Source: Leptolyngbya sp. 'hensonii'
GTDB lineage: Bacteria; Cyanobacteriota; Cyanobacteriia; GCF-001939115
Direction: 5' to 3'
Assembly (NCBI RefSeq): GCF_001939115.1
Contig: NZ_MQTZ01000054.1
Span: forward strand, 22,670-86,669
DNA: 64,000 nt
Shown here: piece by piece, positions 44,529-54,009 of the stretch
Layout: the number at the start of each line of letters is the position of its first letter
Numbering within the stretch: the stretch's first letter is position 1
Translations under genes and position numbers: made by a program
The notes under the pieces: model-generated
The model's database searches: none
What the model was told of the DNA's origin: nothing
What the model saw: only the letters and a program-made list of their open reading frames with translations

Positions 44529-46808
44529 ATGGCCCTCTCTTCTGACGCATCCATCTGGATCACTGGTCCTACTGACAGCGGAAAAACGACCCGTTTGGTG
44601 CGGCAGTTTTGCACATGGGTCCAGAATCCGACTGCCTCTCAAGCTGCGTTCGATCGTTCTCCTCTGATCACAGGCAATCCCCCGACACCCCGACGCTCGG
44701 AACTGCAGATCCTGGCTGCGGGCATGCTGGTTTTTGCCGCAACCGGAGACAATCGTCTGGATCTGACCGATCGGATCGCAACAGCGACCGCCGGAGACTG
44801 TCCTGTTGCATCCAAAACCCCCGCTGGTTTCTTCGAAGATGAGGTAACTCTATTCTGGCCCCTCCTGGTGCAGCAGCTCAATTTAACCGCTCAGTTCCCC
44901 ATTCGGCTCCATCCCGAAACCGAACAGGAACTAGCCACCCGACTCTGGCACCCGACCCTGGAACAGGGTCTGCTGAAACAAGCCAACCTGGGGGAATCCC
45001 GTCTGGTACGGCAGTTCCTTGACCTCCTGCAACTGGCTGCCCTCAGTGGTACACCCCTGGAAGACATCCCGCCCCTGTTGCAGATGGGCCTGCCCACCCT
45101 GGACCTGCCCTGGGAGGAGGTAGGACAGCTCTTGCTCCAGTGGCGGAGCTGGTGCCTGGAACGGGGGCTGCTCACCTATGGCATCACCACCGAGCTATAT
45201 GGGCGCTACCTGCTCTCCCATCCCACCTATCAGCAGCATCTGACCCGCCGCTACTGGGCTGTGCTAGCGGATGATGTGGACAATTACCCCGCGATCGCCC
45301 GTCATTTGTTCGAGATTTTAATGGATCAGGGCACAATCAGTGCCTTCACGGAAAATCCTGATGGGGCCGTGCGCCTGGGCCTGGGAGGAGATCCAGACTA
45401 TTTGAGAAACCTGAGAACCCGTTGCCAGGTGGAAACCCTAGACCCTCCGCGAGACCGTACAGGTGCTCAGGTTGGCCCCATCGCCGTCCAACTGGTCACC
45501 GATCCCCTGTTTCTGGCCCAACTGCCTGATTTCGTCCAGGCCATCCAGAGGACCTCACGAGCCCAGATCCTGCGGCGGACTGCAGAGGTAATTCTGGCTG
45601 GCATTCAGACGGGGCAGATCCAACCCCAGGAGATTGCTGTCATTGCCCCCGGGTTGGATGCGATCGCCCGCTATACCTTGACCAATATTCTGGGTAGCCA
45701 GGGTATTTCAACCCTGACGCTGAATGATCAATATCCTCTGGCCAGTTCAGTCTTGGTACGGGCCTTGCTCACCCTTTTGACCCTGATCTACCCCGGTTTG
45801 GGGCGATTGGTTGATCGAGATGCCGTCACCGAGATGCTGGTGGTCTTAAGCCAGCGATTCAGCCCTGAGGCGGTCAGCAGGATCACAGACCCGCAACCGG
45901 GGGCAACTACAGAGTCTCCTGATCCAGACACCTCCCCCATCCTCACCCGGGATGGACAGATTTTCCCGACGATCGACTTCGTTCGGGCCAGCCTGATTGC
46001 CGATCATTGCTTTGCCCCCCATCCGGAGCATCCCCGTCTGCTCCCCGCTACTGCCTTTCCCCGCTGGGACCGACTGGGCTACCAGGCCACCACCGTCTAC
46101 GAGGACATCCTCCACTGGCTGGAAGACCAGAAACACCAGTTAGAACAACGGCTGATTCCCAGCCCGATCGCGATACTAGATCGGGCCATCCAGCGCTTTT
46201 TGGGGGGTGGCAGTTTCCTACCCTATGACCAGTTAGCCAGCCTACGGGAGTTGATTGAGAGTGCTCAGCATTACTGGGAGGTTCATGCCCGCCTGCGCCA
46301 GAGGGATGGGCAAACTTTCTCCGATGGAAACATAACCCGGCCTTGGGTGAAAGTCCCAAATTATGAGACGGTGGGGCAATTTATTGAGTTGTTGCGGAGT
46401 GGGGCTATCACAGCCAATCCCTTTCCAGTGCGATCGCCGGGACTGGTCGATCGGGCCGTCACCCTTTCCAGTGTGTTCCAGTATCGCTCCAATCGCAGTC
46501 ATCATCGCTGGATCTTTTTGCTAGATGCAGGTTCCAGTCGCTGGCTCAGTGGCAGTGATGTTCTATTTGGGGCTCCCCTCTTCCTCCACCAACGATCAGG
46601 ACGGACCCTCACCGAGTTAGACATTCAGACAGAGTACGAGCAACGACTGCGACGGATTCTTCTGGATTTGTTCACCCGCGCCGAAGAACGGGTCTTCCTC
46701 TGCTACAGTGACCTAGCTGTGAGTGGCCAGGAACAGGTGGGGCCTTTACTGGCTCTGGTCAATGCTGCCGTTCCCTATGGAGAGACGATCGGGGCGGTTG
46801 AATCCTGA
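44529..46808 (+). CDS. P-loop helicase/recombinase-like protein
   Basis: 759 residues. A Walker A loop GPTDSGKTT sits at 13-21, and the rest, with RYWAVLADDVDNYPAIARHLFEIL as a possible Walker B (AVLADDVD), an RRTAEVILAGIQTGQIQPQEIAVIAPG segment and HHRWIFLLDAGSSRWL, resembles the UvrD/AddB-like superfamily I ATPases often labelled recombinase family protein in cyanobacteria. Classical helicase motifs are weak, so it may be an inactive or highly divergent AddB/RecC-like scaffold. No partner nuclease is adjacent. purH follows by 58 bp. Confidence 0.6.
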   Translation: MALSSDASIWITGPTDSGKTTRLVRQFCTWVQNPTASQAAFDRSPLITGNPPTPRRSELQILAAGMLVFAATGDNRLDLTDRIATATAGDCPVASKTPAGFFEDEVTLFWPLLVQQLNLTAQFPIRLHPETEQELATRLWHPTLEQGLLKQANLGESRLVRQFLDLLQLAALSGTPLEDIPPLLQMGLPTLDLPWEEVGQLLLQWRSWCLERGLLTYGITTELYGRYLLSHPTYQQHLTRRYWAVLADDVDNYPAIARHLFEILMDQGTISAFTENPDGAVRLGLGGDPDYLRNLRTRCQVETLDPPRDRTGAQVGPIAVQLVTDPLFLAQLPDFVQAIQRTSRAQILRRTAEVILAGIQTGQIQPQEIAVIAPGLDAIARYTLTNILGSQGISTLTLNDQYPLASSVLVRALLTLLTLIYPGLGRLVDRDAVTEMLVVLSQRFSPEAVSRITDPQPGATTESPDPDTSPILTRDGQIFPTIDFVRASLIADHCFAPHPEHPRLLPATAFPRWDRLGYQATTVYEDILHWLEDQKHQLEQRLIPSPIAILDRAIQRFLGGGSFLPYDQLASLRELIESAQHYWEVHARLRQRDGQTFSDGNITRPWVKVPNYETVGQFIELLRSGAITANPFPVRSPGLVDRAVTLSSVFQYRSNRSHHRWIFLLDAGSSRWLSGSDVLFGAPLFLHQRSGRTLTELDIQTEYEQRLRRILLDLFTRAEERVFLCYSDLAVSGQEQVGPLLALVNAAVPYGETIGAVES

Positions 46809-46866
46809 GACAAAGGGTGGTTCGATATGGGATGGCTGATCTTATGAACTTGCAAGGGGATGGTAT

Positions 46867-48426
46867 ATGGCACGTCTGGCACTCCTGAGTGTTTCGGATA
46901 AAACCGGATTGATTGAATTTGCCCGCAGTCTGGTCACAGAATTCGACTTCGACCTGATCAGCAGTGGGGGCACAGCAAAAACCCTGAAAGACGCGGGTCT
47001 GCCAGTGACCAAAGTATCTGACTACACCGGCTTTCCGGAAATTCTGGGGGGTCGGGTCAAAACCCTACATCCCCGCATCCATGGCGGCATTCTGGCCCAG
47101 CGCAACCTGCCCCAGGATCTGACCGACCTGGAAGCCCATCAGATCCGACCGATCGACCTGGTCGTCGTCAACCTATATCCTTTTGAGCAGACGATCGCCC
47201 GCCCAGATGTCACCCTGGCCGAAGCGGTGGAGCAGATTGATATTGGGGGTCCAGCCATGCTGCGGGCCTCAGCGAAGAACCATGCCCACCTGACTGTCCT
47301 CTGTCGTCCCCACCAGTATGAGCCTTACCTACAGGCATTACGGGAAGCTGGTACCCCCTCAACTGCATTCCGCCTGGAAGCGGCCCGTCAGGCTTTTGAG
47401 CATACTGCTGGGTACGATCGGGCCATTACAACCTACCTGGCCAAACAGCAATCCAGTGAGACCCCGCCTCTTACTCAGTCTGATTCCTTCACCCTCGAGG
47501 GACATTTGCTCCAAGCTTTGCGCTATGGGGAAAACCCGCACCAGGCTGCCAACTGGTATCACACAGGCAACCGTCCAACAGGTTGGGCCGCAGCCACCAA
47601 ACTACAGGGGAAGGAACTGAGTTACAACAACTTGGTGGACCTGGAAGCGGCCCGCCTGCTAATCTGTGAATTTATCCAGGAGCCAGACCGGGCAGCCGCA
47701 GCCATTCTTAAACATACGAATCCCTGCGGTGTAGCCCTGGGGGCCAGCCTCGCGGAAGCCTACCACAAAGCCTTTCAGGCAGATTCCACCTCTGCTTTTG
47801 GTGGGATCGTAGCCCTCAGCCGTCCGATCGACGGTGAAACCGCCAAAGCATTGACTGAAACTTTCCTGGAATGTGTGGTCGCTCCGGGCTGCGATCCAGA
47901 AGCAGAACAGATTCTCGCGGCCAAATCGAAAGTGCGAGTGCTGATTCTGCCCAATTTGGAGGCGGGTCCTCGCCAAACCGTGGCGTCGATCGCAGGGGGA
48001 TTTCTGACCCAGGATGCGGATGATCAGCCGGTGAATCCCTCTGGCTGGCAGGTAGTGACCCAACTACAGCCCACTCCAGAGCAACTAGCAGAACTCCAGT
48101 TTGCCTGGAAGGTCGTCCGCCATGTGAAGTCCAATGCCATTGTTGTCACCCGCGATCAGGCGACCCTGGGGGTGGGAGCCGGTCAGATGAACCGGGTTGG
48201 TTCCGTGCAACTGGCTCTGCAACAGGCAGGAGAGGCTGCTCAAGGCGGGGTTCTAGCCAGTGATGGGTTCTTCCCCTTCGATGACTCGGTACGCACCGCT
48301 GCTGCTGCCGGGATTGGGGCGATCGTCCAACCAGGGGGTAGCCTGCGGGATCAGGACTCGATCAAAGCTGCCAATGAACTGGGCCTGGTGATGGTTTTAA
48401 CCGGAATTCGGCATTTTCTTCATTGA
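46867..48426 (+). CDS. purH: Bifunctional AICAR transformylase/IMP cyclohydrolase
   Basis: Last two steps of IMP synthesis. The N-terminal IMP cyclohydrolase domain starts LALLSVSDKTGLIEFARSL and has VKTLHPRIHGGILA near residue 65; the C-terminal transformylase has LRYGENPHQ near 220, KHTNPCGVA and SNAIVV. The 519 residues are complete. The DUF4079 gene follows by 47 bp on the same strand. Confidence 0.98.
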   Translation: MARLALLSVSDKTGLIEFARSLVTEFDFDLISSGGTAKTLKDAGLPVTKVSDYTGFPEILGGRVKTLHPRIHGGILAQRNLPQDLTDLEAHQIRPIDLVVVNLYPFEQTIARPDVTLAEAVEQIDIGGPAMLRASAKNHAHLTVLCRPHQYEPYLQALREAGTPSTAFRLEAARQAFEHTAGYDRAITTYLAKQQSSETPPLTQSDSFTLEGHLLQALRYGENPHQAANWYHTGNRPTGWAAATKLQGKELSYNNLVDLEAARLLICEFIQEPDRAAAAILKHTNPCGVALGASLAEAYHKAFQADSTSAFGGIVALSRPIDGETAKALTETFLECVVAPGCDPEAEQILAAKSKVRVLILPNLEAGPRQTVASIAGGFLTQDADDQPVNPSGWQVVTQLQPTPEQLAELQFAWKVVRHVKSNAIVVTRDQATLGVGAGQMNRVGSVQLALQQAGEAAQGGVLASDGFFPFDDSVRTAAAAGIGAIVQPGGSLRDQDSIKAANELGLVMVLTGIRHFLH

Positions 48427-48473
48427 TTATGCTAACTTTTATGAAGCCCTCCCTGATCCTCTGAGAAACCCCT

Positions 48474-48953
48474 ATGAGCTTTGAGATCCCGGAAAATGTT
48501 AAGGTTTGGAGCCAGTTTTTCCATCCCCTGTTGATGTGGGTGGTCCTGGCGATCGCGCTCTATGCTCTCTATACCGGTATTCAGGTCATTCGTACCCGCA
48601 GTGCGGATGGAGACGCCAAGAAAGCGTTAGTGCAAGGTAAATTCAATACCAAGCACTATCAGATTGGCTCCCTCTTACTGGCATTGATGACCCTAGGGAC
48701 TCTGGGTGGCATGGCTGTAACTTACATCAACAATGGCAAGCTGTTTGTCGGCCCCCATCTCCTGGCAGGGCTAGGCATGGTCGGCATGATGTCAGTTTCC
48801 GCCTCTCTTTCGCCCTACATGCAAAAGGGCGCTAACTGGGCCCGCCTGACTCACATTCTTTTGAATGTAACCTTGTTAGGCCTTTTCGGTTGGCAAGCTG
48901 CCACAGGGATCCAAATTGTTCAGCGGATTCTGGAGAAAATGCAGACTGCTTAA
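48474..48953 (+). CDS. DUF4079 membrane protein
   Basis: 159-residue membrane protein with four hydrophobic helices (VVLAIALYALYTGIQ; IGSLLLALMTLGTLGGMAV; LLAGLGMVGMMSVSASL; ILLNVTLLGLFGWQAATG). Conserved histidines near the helix ends (FFHPLLMW, KHYQIG, GPHLLAG, THILLN) resemble a cytochrome b561-like haem arrangement, which is an inference. The family is typical of cyanobacteria and plastids, with unknown function. A terminator follows at 48992. Confidence 0.82.
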   Translation: MSFEIPENVKVWSQFFHPLLMWVVLAIALYALYTGIQVIRTRSADGDAKKALVQGKFNTKHYQIGSLLLALMTLGTLGGMAVTYINNGKLFVGPHLLAGLGMVGMMSVSASLSPYMQKGANWARLTHILLNVTLLGLFGWQAATGIQIVQRILEKMQTA

Positions 48954-48991
48954 TCCATTCAGTCTGCTTTCAGAGTCTGAAGTTACTCCAG

Positions 48992-49022
48992 TCAGCCAGC
49001 TCAATTCGCTGGTTGATTTTTT
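48992..49022 (+). terminator. Rho-independent terminator
   Basis: TCAGCCAGC and GCTGGTTGA pair with one G-U, followed by six T residues, 38 bp after the DUF4079 stop. Confidence 0.85.
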
Positions 49023-49100
49023 ATGGTTCATCATGCTCTGTAGGGTTACAGAGTATGAGAGAGTAAACTTCATAGGGATCTGCAAAAGGGATCGGAAAAC

Positions 49101-49580
49101 ATGATTAATTTTCTCTTTTTAGCTCTTGATATCCAGTCCTCACTGAATGCGAATTTATCGACAGTGGGGGTCACTGCAGCGATCGCGGTTGGTCTCGTGG
49201 CGCTGCTCCGGCTCCGTGGTTCTAGCGGCTCTCAAACCAAGACATCGGCGGCAACTAAGCCAGTTGGGGCTCAACCTCAACCCAATGACGCAGTAACCTC
49301 TGGGGCTCCTCTAGAGGCTTCGCAAAACGGTCAACAGGCTAAGCCCACAGCAGAAGCAACCCAGGATGGAGCGATGGCTCCAGCCCGGAAGAAAACGTTC
49401 AGGCAAGCCCCTGAAGTTAGTGCTCCGACAAAACCAGCCCCAGATCCGGCTACCAGTCCGGCTCCTGTGGCAGCAACCTCAACCGTTGTTCCGGCAGTTA
49501 TGTCTACGTACCGGCGCTATCCGGGGGCCAATATGGCTTCCTTCCTACAAATGGCACGGGAAGTCAAAACTAGCCGTTAA
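49101..49580 (+). CDS. Small membrane-anchored Ala/Pro-rich protein
   Basis: 159 residues. One N-terminal helix region (VGVTAAIAVGLVALLRL, about 23-39) is followed by a long low-complexity Ala/Pro/Thr/Gln linker and a short conserved-looking basic end, YRRYPGANMASFLQMAREVKTSR. It could be a single-pass thylakoid or plasma-membrane protein with a cytoplasmic tail. Family not recognised. Both flanks are terminators, so it is transcribed alone. Confidence 0.6.
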   Translation: MINFLFLALDIQSSLNANLSTVGVTAAIAVGLVALLRLRGSSGSQTKTSAATKPVGAQPQPNDAVTSGAPLEASQNGQQAKPTAEATQDGAMAPARKKTFRQAPEVSAPTKPAPDPATSPAPVAATSTVVPAVMSTYRRYPGANMASFLQMAREVKTSR

Positions 49581-49608
49581 TTTGCTAGCTACAATTATTT
49601 TTTCTCAC

Positions 49609-49647
49609 AAAACCCCTGGGGTGTGGTTACCGCACTCCAAGGGTTTT
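49609..49647 (+). terminator. Rho-independent terminator
   Basis: AAACCC-CTGGGGTGTGG and CCGCACTCCAAG-GGTTT form an imperfect long stem with a three-base loop followed by seven T residues, 29 bp after the stop. Confidence 0.85.
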
Positions 49648-49828
49648 TTTATCCCTTGTGATCGACTGGACCTACAGGGCTCCAAGCCATATTAACCGGC
49701 TTAATCAACCACTTAAAAATGCTCCCATCTCTTCACCAAAACTTCACTGAGAATGTCAGGAAGAACACGCAGGTTGGTTAAAATCATCCGTCAAAATACC
49801 CCCATATCCCATTACATGCGGCGCTTCT

Positions 49829-50371
49829 ATGACTTCTTCATTCAAGAAATTTACTGTTGCACTCGTTGGAGCAGCAGCAGTGAGCCTGGCTGGAACTCTG
49901 ACAGAGGTTGTCCAGGCAGCTACTGTGACCTACAACTTTAAGGCTGAAGCAACCACTGGCATCAACGCTGGGCAATCTTACCTGGGTTCTTTCAGCTTTG
50001 ATGATGCCCAACTGACCGGCACCGGATCTGAACTGGCTAGCTTAAGCAAACTCACCTTCACCTTTGCAGGCAAAACCTTCGATGAAACCTTCGATTCACT
50101 GGCAGGTGTTGGTTTTGAAGAGGGTCAGTTCGCAGGGCTGAACTACCAGGCCGATGATGCCGCTGTCTCCGGTCTGCAGGCCAGCATCTTTGGTCCTGAC
50201 TTCTTCTATGCGATTTCCTCTGCGTCTGGCAACACCCCTGATCCAACCCCTGATTCCGGTATTGGCAACGTTACCTACGAGAAAGTTCCCGAACCCGGTA
50301 CTGTTCTGGGTCTAAGCGCTCTAGGCCTGGGCCTGCTGTTGAATCGGTCCCGTTCCAAGCGCTCTGCGTAG
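49829..50371 (+). CDS. PEP-CTERM anchored exported protein
   Basis: 180 residues. Signal peptide with cleavage near VVQA (residue 30), a beta-rich middle (VTYNFKAEATTG, GSFSFDDAQLTG, LTFTFAGKTF) without cysteines, and a C-terminal sorting signal: VPEPGTVLG (PEP at 154-156), a hydrophobic helix LSALGLGLLL and the basic tail NRSRSKRSA. Exosortase would remove the tail; it must be encoded elsewhere. Probably a surface or extracellular-matrix protein. A perfect terminator follows 22 bp after the stop. Confidence 0.88.
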   Translation: MTSSFKKFTVALVGAAAVSLAGTLTEVVQAATVTYNFKAEATTGINAGQSYLGSFSFDDAQLTGTGSELASLSKLTFTFAGKTFDETFDSLAGVGFEEGQFAGLNYQADDAAVSGLQASIFGPDFFYAISSASGNTPDPTPDSGIGNVTYEKVPEPGTVLGLSALGLGLLLNRSRSKRSA

Positions 50372-50393
50372 TTTCCTCTTTAAGTTCATGATT

Positions 50394-50430
50394 ACGTCGG
50401 GACAATCCTGGATTGTCCCGACGTTTTTTT
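50394..50430 (+). terminator. Rho-independent terminator
   Basis: ACGTCGGGACAATCC and GGATTGTCCCGACGT are exact complements almost without a loop (a CCTGG turn in practice), followed by seven T residues. The T-run overlaps the stop codon of the convergent chlB. Confidence 0.95.
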
Positions 50431-51955
50431 AAGCGCCTACGGATTCCTTGGCAGCGTACATGACCTCGATCGTAATCTGGCTCAAGTCACGCTCCCGGGC
50501 AAACTTCTCGGTATTGCGCTTCACCTTGCCCCGGACAAATCCGGGAATCTTATTCAGCTCAGCCTGAGCTTCCTTAGTCCAGGACAGATCAGAGTCGGCA
50601 CTGATGCCTTTGTGAATCACTTCCTTGGTATCGTGCCCGCCAAAGATCTCCAACAAGTGATCCTCCATCCCCAAGGTGAAGGAGTTATAGACCAGATCCG
50701 CGATTTGATTCGTCCCTTCATAACCCAGAAAAGGCTTGTACCCGATCGGGAAATTTTGAATATGCACCGGTGCGGCAATCACACCGCAGGGAATATCCAG
50801 GCGCTTGCCAACATGGCGTTCCATCTGGGTACCAAAGATGGCAGAGGGTTCCACCCGGGCGATCGCATCCCCGATGAGGCCGTGGTCATCGGTCACAATC
50901 ACCTCATCACAGTATTCACCCACCTGCTCCCGGAACCAGTCTGCATCGTACTTGCAATAGGTGCCAGCCCAGACCACATGAATCCCCATTTCTCGACTGA
51001 GGATTTTCGTCATAGCCGCTGAGTGGGTGCTGTCCCCAAAGACCACCGCTTTCTTGCCCGTCAGGTTCTGGCAGTCGATCGAGCGGGAAAACCAGGCGGC
51101 CTGAGACACATAGAGCGTCTGCTCATTGATGTAGTCTTCATAATCCACAGCAGCACCCTGAGCATTGATCACCTGTTGAATCTTGCGAATGCAACGGGCC
51201 GTCTCCACCACCCCCATCGGCGTGATATCGATATAGGGGGTGCCAAATTGCGTTTCCAGATACTGGGCGGCCATGAGCCCAATTTCCCGATAGGGTACCA
51301 GATTGAACCAGGCTTGGGGCATGGTCTTCAGATTATGAACCGAGGCTCCTTCCGGAATCACCTGGTTAACTTCAATCCCCAGATCCGCCATCAGACGCTT
51401 CAGTTCAGTGCAATCGTGATGGTTATGGAAGCCCAGGGTCGAGATGCCAATGATATTGACTGAAGGCTTTTCGGTTTTGCCCTGGGGCAGATCCCCTTTT
51501 TTGCGGGCCTTTTCAATGTAGTACTGAACAATTTGCTGGAGGGTGCGATCGGCAGCCTGCAGTTCGTTAACCCGGTAGTGGTTCACATCCGCCAGCATGA
51601 CATCGCCTTTGGACTCCACCTGGGCTCGGTCCACGAAGTTCTGCAAATCTTCCTGCAAGATACTGGAAGTACAGGTTGGGGTCAGCACAATCAGGTCGGG
51701 ATGTTCTTCAGCATCCTTGCGGGTGATATTGTCCACCACCTTTTCTTGAGAGCCACGAGCCAAGACATGGCGATCGACCACACTGGCTGTCACGGGGGTA
51801 AAGTCCCGCTCCCGCTCCAGCATCGATCGCATGACATTGAAGTAATCATCCCCCAGTGGCGCATGCATGATGGCATGGACATTCTTAAAGGAACTGGCGA
51901 TGCGAAGGGTGCCGATGTGAGCCGGACCTGCATACATCCAATAAGCCAGTTTCAT
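50429..51955 (-). CDS. chlB: Light-independent protochlorophyllide reductase subunit B
   Basis: With ChlN forms the catalytic NB-protein of dark-operative protochlorophyllide reductase, which reduces the D ring to chlorophyllide without light. The start [20 protein letters not shown] is diagnostic; [17 protein letters not shown] has a cysteine of the interface 4Fe-4S cluster. 508 residues, as usual. chlN and chlL are not in the window, a split common in cyanobacteria. It is divergent from the PH-like membrane protein. Confidence 0.98.
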   Translation of the reverse strand: MKLAYWMYAGPAHIGTLRIASSFKNVHAIMHAPLGDDYFNVMRSMLERERDFTPVTASVVDRHVLARGSQEKVVDNITRKDAEEHPDLIVLTPTCTSSILQEDLQNFVDRAQVESKGDVMLADVNHYRVNELQAADRTLQQIVQYYIEKARKKGDLPQGKTEKPSVNIIGISTLGFHNHHDCTELKRLMADLGIEVNQVIPEGASVHNLKTMPQAWFNLVPYREIGLMAAQYLETQFGTPYIDITPMGVVETARCIRKIQQVINAQGAAVDYEDYINEQTLYVSQAAWFSRSIDCQNLTGKKAVVFGDSTHSAAMTKILSREMGIHVVWAGTYCKYDADWFREQVGEYCDEVIVTDDHGLIGDAIARVEPSAIFGTQMERHVGKRLDIPCGVIAAPVHIQNFPIGYKPFLGYEGTNQIADLVYNSFTLGMEDHLLEIFGGHDTKEVIHKGISADSDLSWTKEAQAELNKIPGFVRGKVKRNTEKFARERDLSQITIEVMYAAKESVGA

Positions 51956-52328
51956 AACTCTATCTCCCCTATATTGATTTTTGAGTCTTCAACCCAGTTC
52001 AGAGGCTGAGCCGAGCAGTATCCATAGCAATGACTTCCGAATTTTCTCAGAGATGGGCAGTGGACGATCGCAGTACCAAATCAGAGCAATACAAGCAAAA
52101 AACATACTCAGCAAGAGTTACAGGCTTTTTAGGTCAGGAGAATATTTAAACAATTTCAATCTTTCTTAACTCTTGTTAGCTGATCGCAATCCATTGCATA
52201 GAGGGTTTTCTAGGGGTTTCTCCTCATTTATTATCCTGGAAGTAAAGATATAGTCTGATTGAATTGACATCTCCCTGATGGCAATTCTGGGTTGGATTAC
52301 GATCTCACCGTTAATCAGGAAGCAGCCT
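51956..52328. other. Divergent spacer between chlB and the membrane protein gene
   Basis: 373 bp with no gene. AT-rich, with TTGACA at about 52264-52269 but no matching -10 box at 17 bp. I see no clear FNR, NtcA or other regulatory palindrome for chlB here. Confidence 0.4.
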
Positions 52329-52907
52329 ATGCTAGATCATTTACCATTGCCGCGTCAGCTCCGCCAAAAAGTAGATCGGGAACTACAACCGGGCGAATTC
52401 ATCCGCTGGATCGAGCAACCCATCCCTCGTTTCTTCACACTGGAATCCATTGGAGCGGTTTTATTTGGGATTCCCTGGACTGCCTTTGCCTTGTTTTGGA
52501 TGTGGGGTGCAGCCGGATTTAAGCTTCCCAATTTAAGCCATGGTTTGCAGTTTCAACACATCTTCGCACTTTTTGGAGTTCCTTTTGTTTTAATTGGGTT
52601 AGGCATGTTATCCAGTCCTTTATGGGTCTGGCAACAAGCCAAACAAACTGTTTATCTGATTACTGATAACCGAGCTATTCTCCTTACCGGAGGCGGGTCA
52701 ACCACGATCAGAAGTTACACCCCCGAGCAATTGGGAAACCTATTCCGCAAAGAACGATCGGATGGGACCGGAGATGTGATTTTTGCAGTGCGGGAGTGGA
52801 AGGATAGTGATGGCGATCGCCGCACTGAAGACATCGGTTTTAAGGGCATTCGGAATCCTAAGAACGTGGAAGCATTATTAAAACAACTGGCTCAGAAGAG
52901 TCAATAA
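52329..52907 (+). CDS. Membrane protein with PH-like domain
   Basis: 192 residues from ATG at 52329, chosen because AGGAAG lies nine bases upstream; the frame is open to 52278. Two hydrophobic helices (FTLESIGAVLFGIPWTAFALF and HIFALFGVPFVLIGLGML) are followed by a soluble beta-rich region QTVYLITDNRAILLTGGGSTTIRSY, which resembles the bacterial PH domain of the YdbT/YdbS kind. Function unknown. DUF2103 gene follows after 15 bp and may be co-transcribed. Confidence 0.7.
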   Translation: MLDHLPLPRQLRQKVDRELQPGEFIRWIEQPIPRFFTLESIGAVLFGIPWTAFALFWMWGAAGFKLPNLSHGLQFQHIFALFGVPFVLIGLGMLSSPLWVWQQAKQTVYLITDNRAILLTGGGSTTIRSYTPEQLGNLFRKERSDGTGDVIFAVREWKDSDGDRRTEDIGFKGIRNPKNVEALLKQLAQKSQ

Positions 52908-52922
52908 TTCAGGCAAATCTAT

Positions 52923-53213
52923 ATGACGGATCCCACCCATGGCCGCCTGGTTTGGAATCACTCCACCCATCTTCCCGGCCTGATTAAAATTTTAGAGAAA
53001 TTAACCCGTCAACCGGGCATTCAAACCATTACTCCGGCGGTGATTGGCAAAACTCGTTCCAACGCACCCAATTTCCAATTGAAGGTTTCCACCCCAATTC
53101 TGGGTGGATTTAAGTTAATTGGCCGCAAAGGGAAAATGTTTCAAGAAGTTTTTGTGATTACCAGTTTGGAGCGGGAAGACCTGGAAGCCGCGATCGACCA
53201 GGTGATGCCGTAG
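52923..53213 (+). CDS. DUF2103 protein
   Basis: 96 residues; the start GRLVWNHSTHLPGLIKILEKL and the centre GKTRSNAPNFQLKVSTPI match the cyanobacterial DUF2103 family as I recall it, sometimes described as metal-binding. Two histidines, HSTH, could be ligands. It follows the PH-like gene by 15 bp. Its TAG stop lies inside an inverted repeat. Confidence 0.72.
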   Translation: MTDPTHGRLVWNHSTHLPGLIKILEKLTRQPGIQTITPAVIGKTRSNAPNFQLKVSTPILGGFKLIGRKGKMFQEVFVITSLEREDLEAAIDQVMP

Positions 53214-53239
53214 GGACGAGATTAATCCCGTCCCTACGG
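53208..53239. repeat. Inverted repeat across the DUF2103 stop codon
   Basis: CCGTAGGGACG (53208-53218) and CGTCCCTACGG (53229-53239) are exact complements around a ten-base loop. The left arm contains the TAG stop at 53211-53213. No T-run follows. GTAGGGACG palindromes are frequent small dispersed repeats in cyanobacteria. Confidence 0.75.
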
Positions 53240-53287
53240 CATTCACCTCCCTCCGAAGCAGATTTTCAAGGTATTTCATCCCCCAAC

Positions 53288-53998
53288 CTAAGATGTTTGG
53301 GCCAGGAATAATTCCCCAATCCCCTTTTCAGCCATATCCAGCAATTGATTCAGCTGCGATCGGGTAAAGCTGCCTTCTTCAGCCGTGCCCTGAACTTCAA
53401 TCAGATGCAAGCTACTTGTCATCACCACATTGAAATCAACGGTTGCGGCCACATCCTCCGGATAGTTCAAATCCAGGAAGGGTTCGTCATTGATTAGCCC
53501 CACGGACACGGCAGCCACCTGGTGGCGGATCGGTGATTGCTTTAGATCCCCTGCTTGGAGCAGACGATCGATCGCATCCTGCAGGGCCACAAATCCGCCC
53601 GTAATCGCTGTTGTTCGAGTACCCGCATCCGCCTGCAGCACATCTGCATCCACGATCAGGGTCCGTTCTCCCAGGAGCTTCATATCCAGAGCCGCCCTCA
53701 GGCTGCGCCCGATCAGGCGCTGAATTTCCTGGGTCCGTCCGGAAATTTTCAGGGTTTCCCGCTCCTGCCGTTGGGGTGTGGCCCCCGGCAACATACGGTA
53801 TTCAGCAGTCAACCAGCCCTGCCCGGAGCCTTCCAGAAATCTGGGCACCCCTGGCTGCACCGTGACATTGCAGAGGACCTGAGTCTCCCCACAATGGGCC
53901 AGCACCGAGCCCGTTGCAAACCGGGTAAAGTCATGTTCGAAGCGGACGGGACGAAGTTGATCCGATCGACGGCCATCCGGTCGTTGCCAGGTCATCAT
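53288..53998 (-). CDS. rph: Ribonuclease PH
   Basis: Phosphorolytic 3'-5' exoribonuclease that trims tRNA 3' ends. [28 protein letters not shown] at the N-terminus and [23 protein letters not shown] near residue 115 are family signatures. 236 residues, normal. It lies 11 bp downstream of the adenylate kinase-like gene on the same strand. Confidence 0.97.
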   Translation of the reverse strand: MMTWQRPDGRRSDQLRPVRFEHDFTRFATGSVLAHCGETQVLCNVTVQPGVPRFLEGSGQGWLTAEYRMLPGATPQRQERETLKISGRTQEIQRLIGRSLRAALDMKLLGERTLIVDADVLQADAGTRTTAITGGFVALQDAIDRLLQAGDLKQSPIRHQVAAVSVGLINDEPFLDLNYPEDVAATVDFNVVMTSSLHLIEVQGTAEEGSFTRSQLNQLLDMAEKGIGELFLAQTS

Positions 53999-54009
53999 CA
54001 GTTCTCTGC

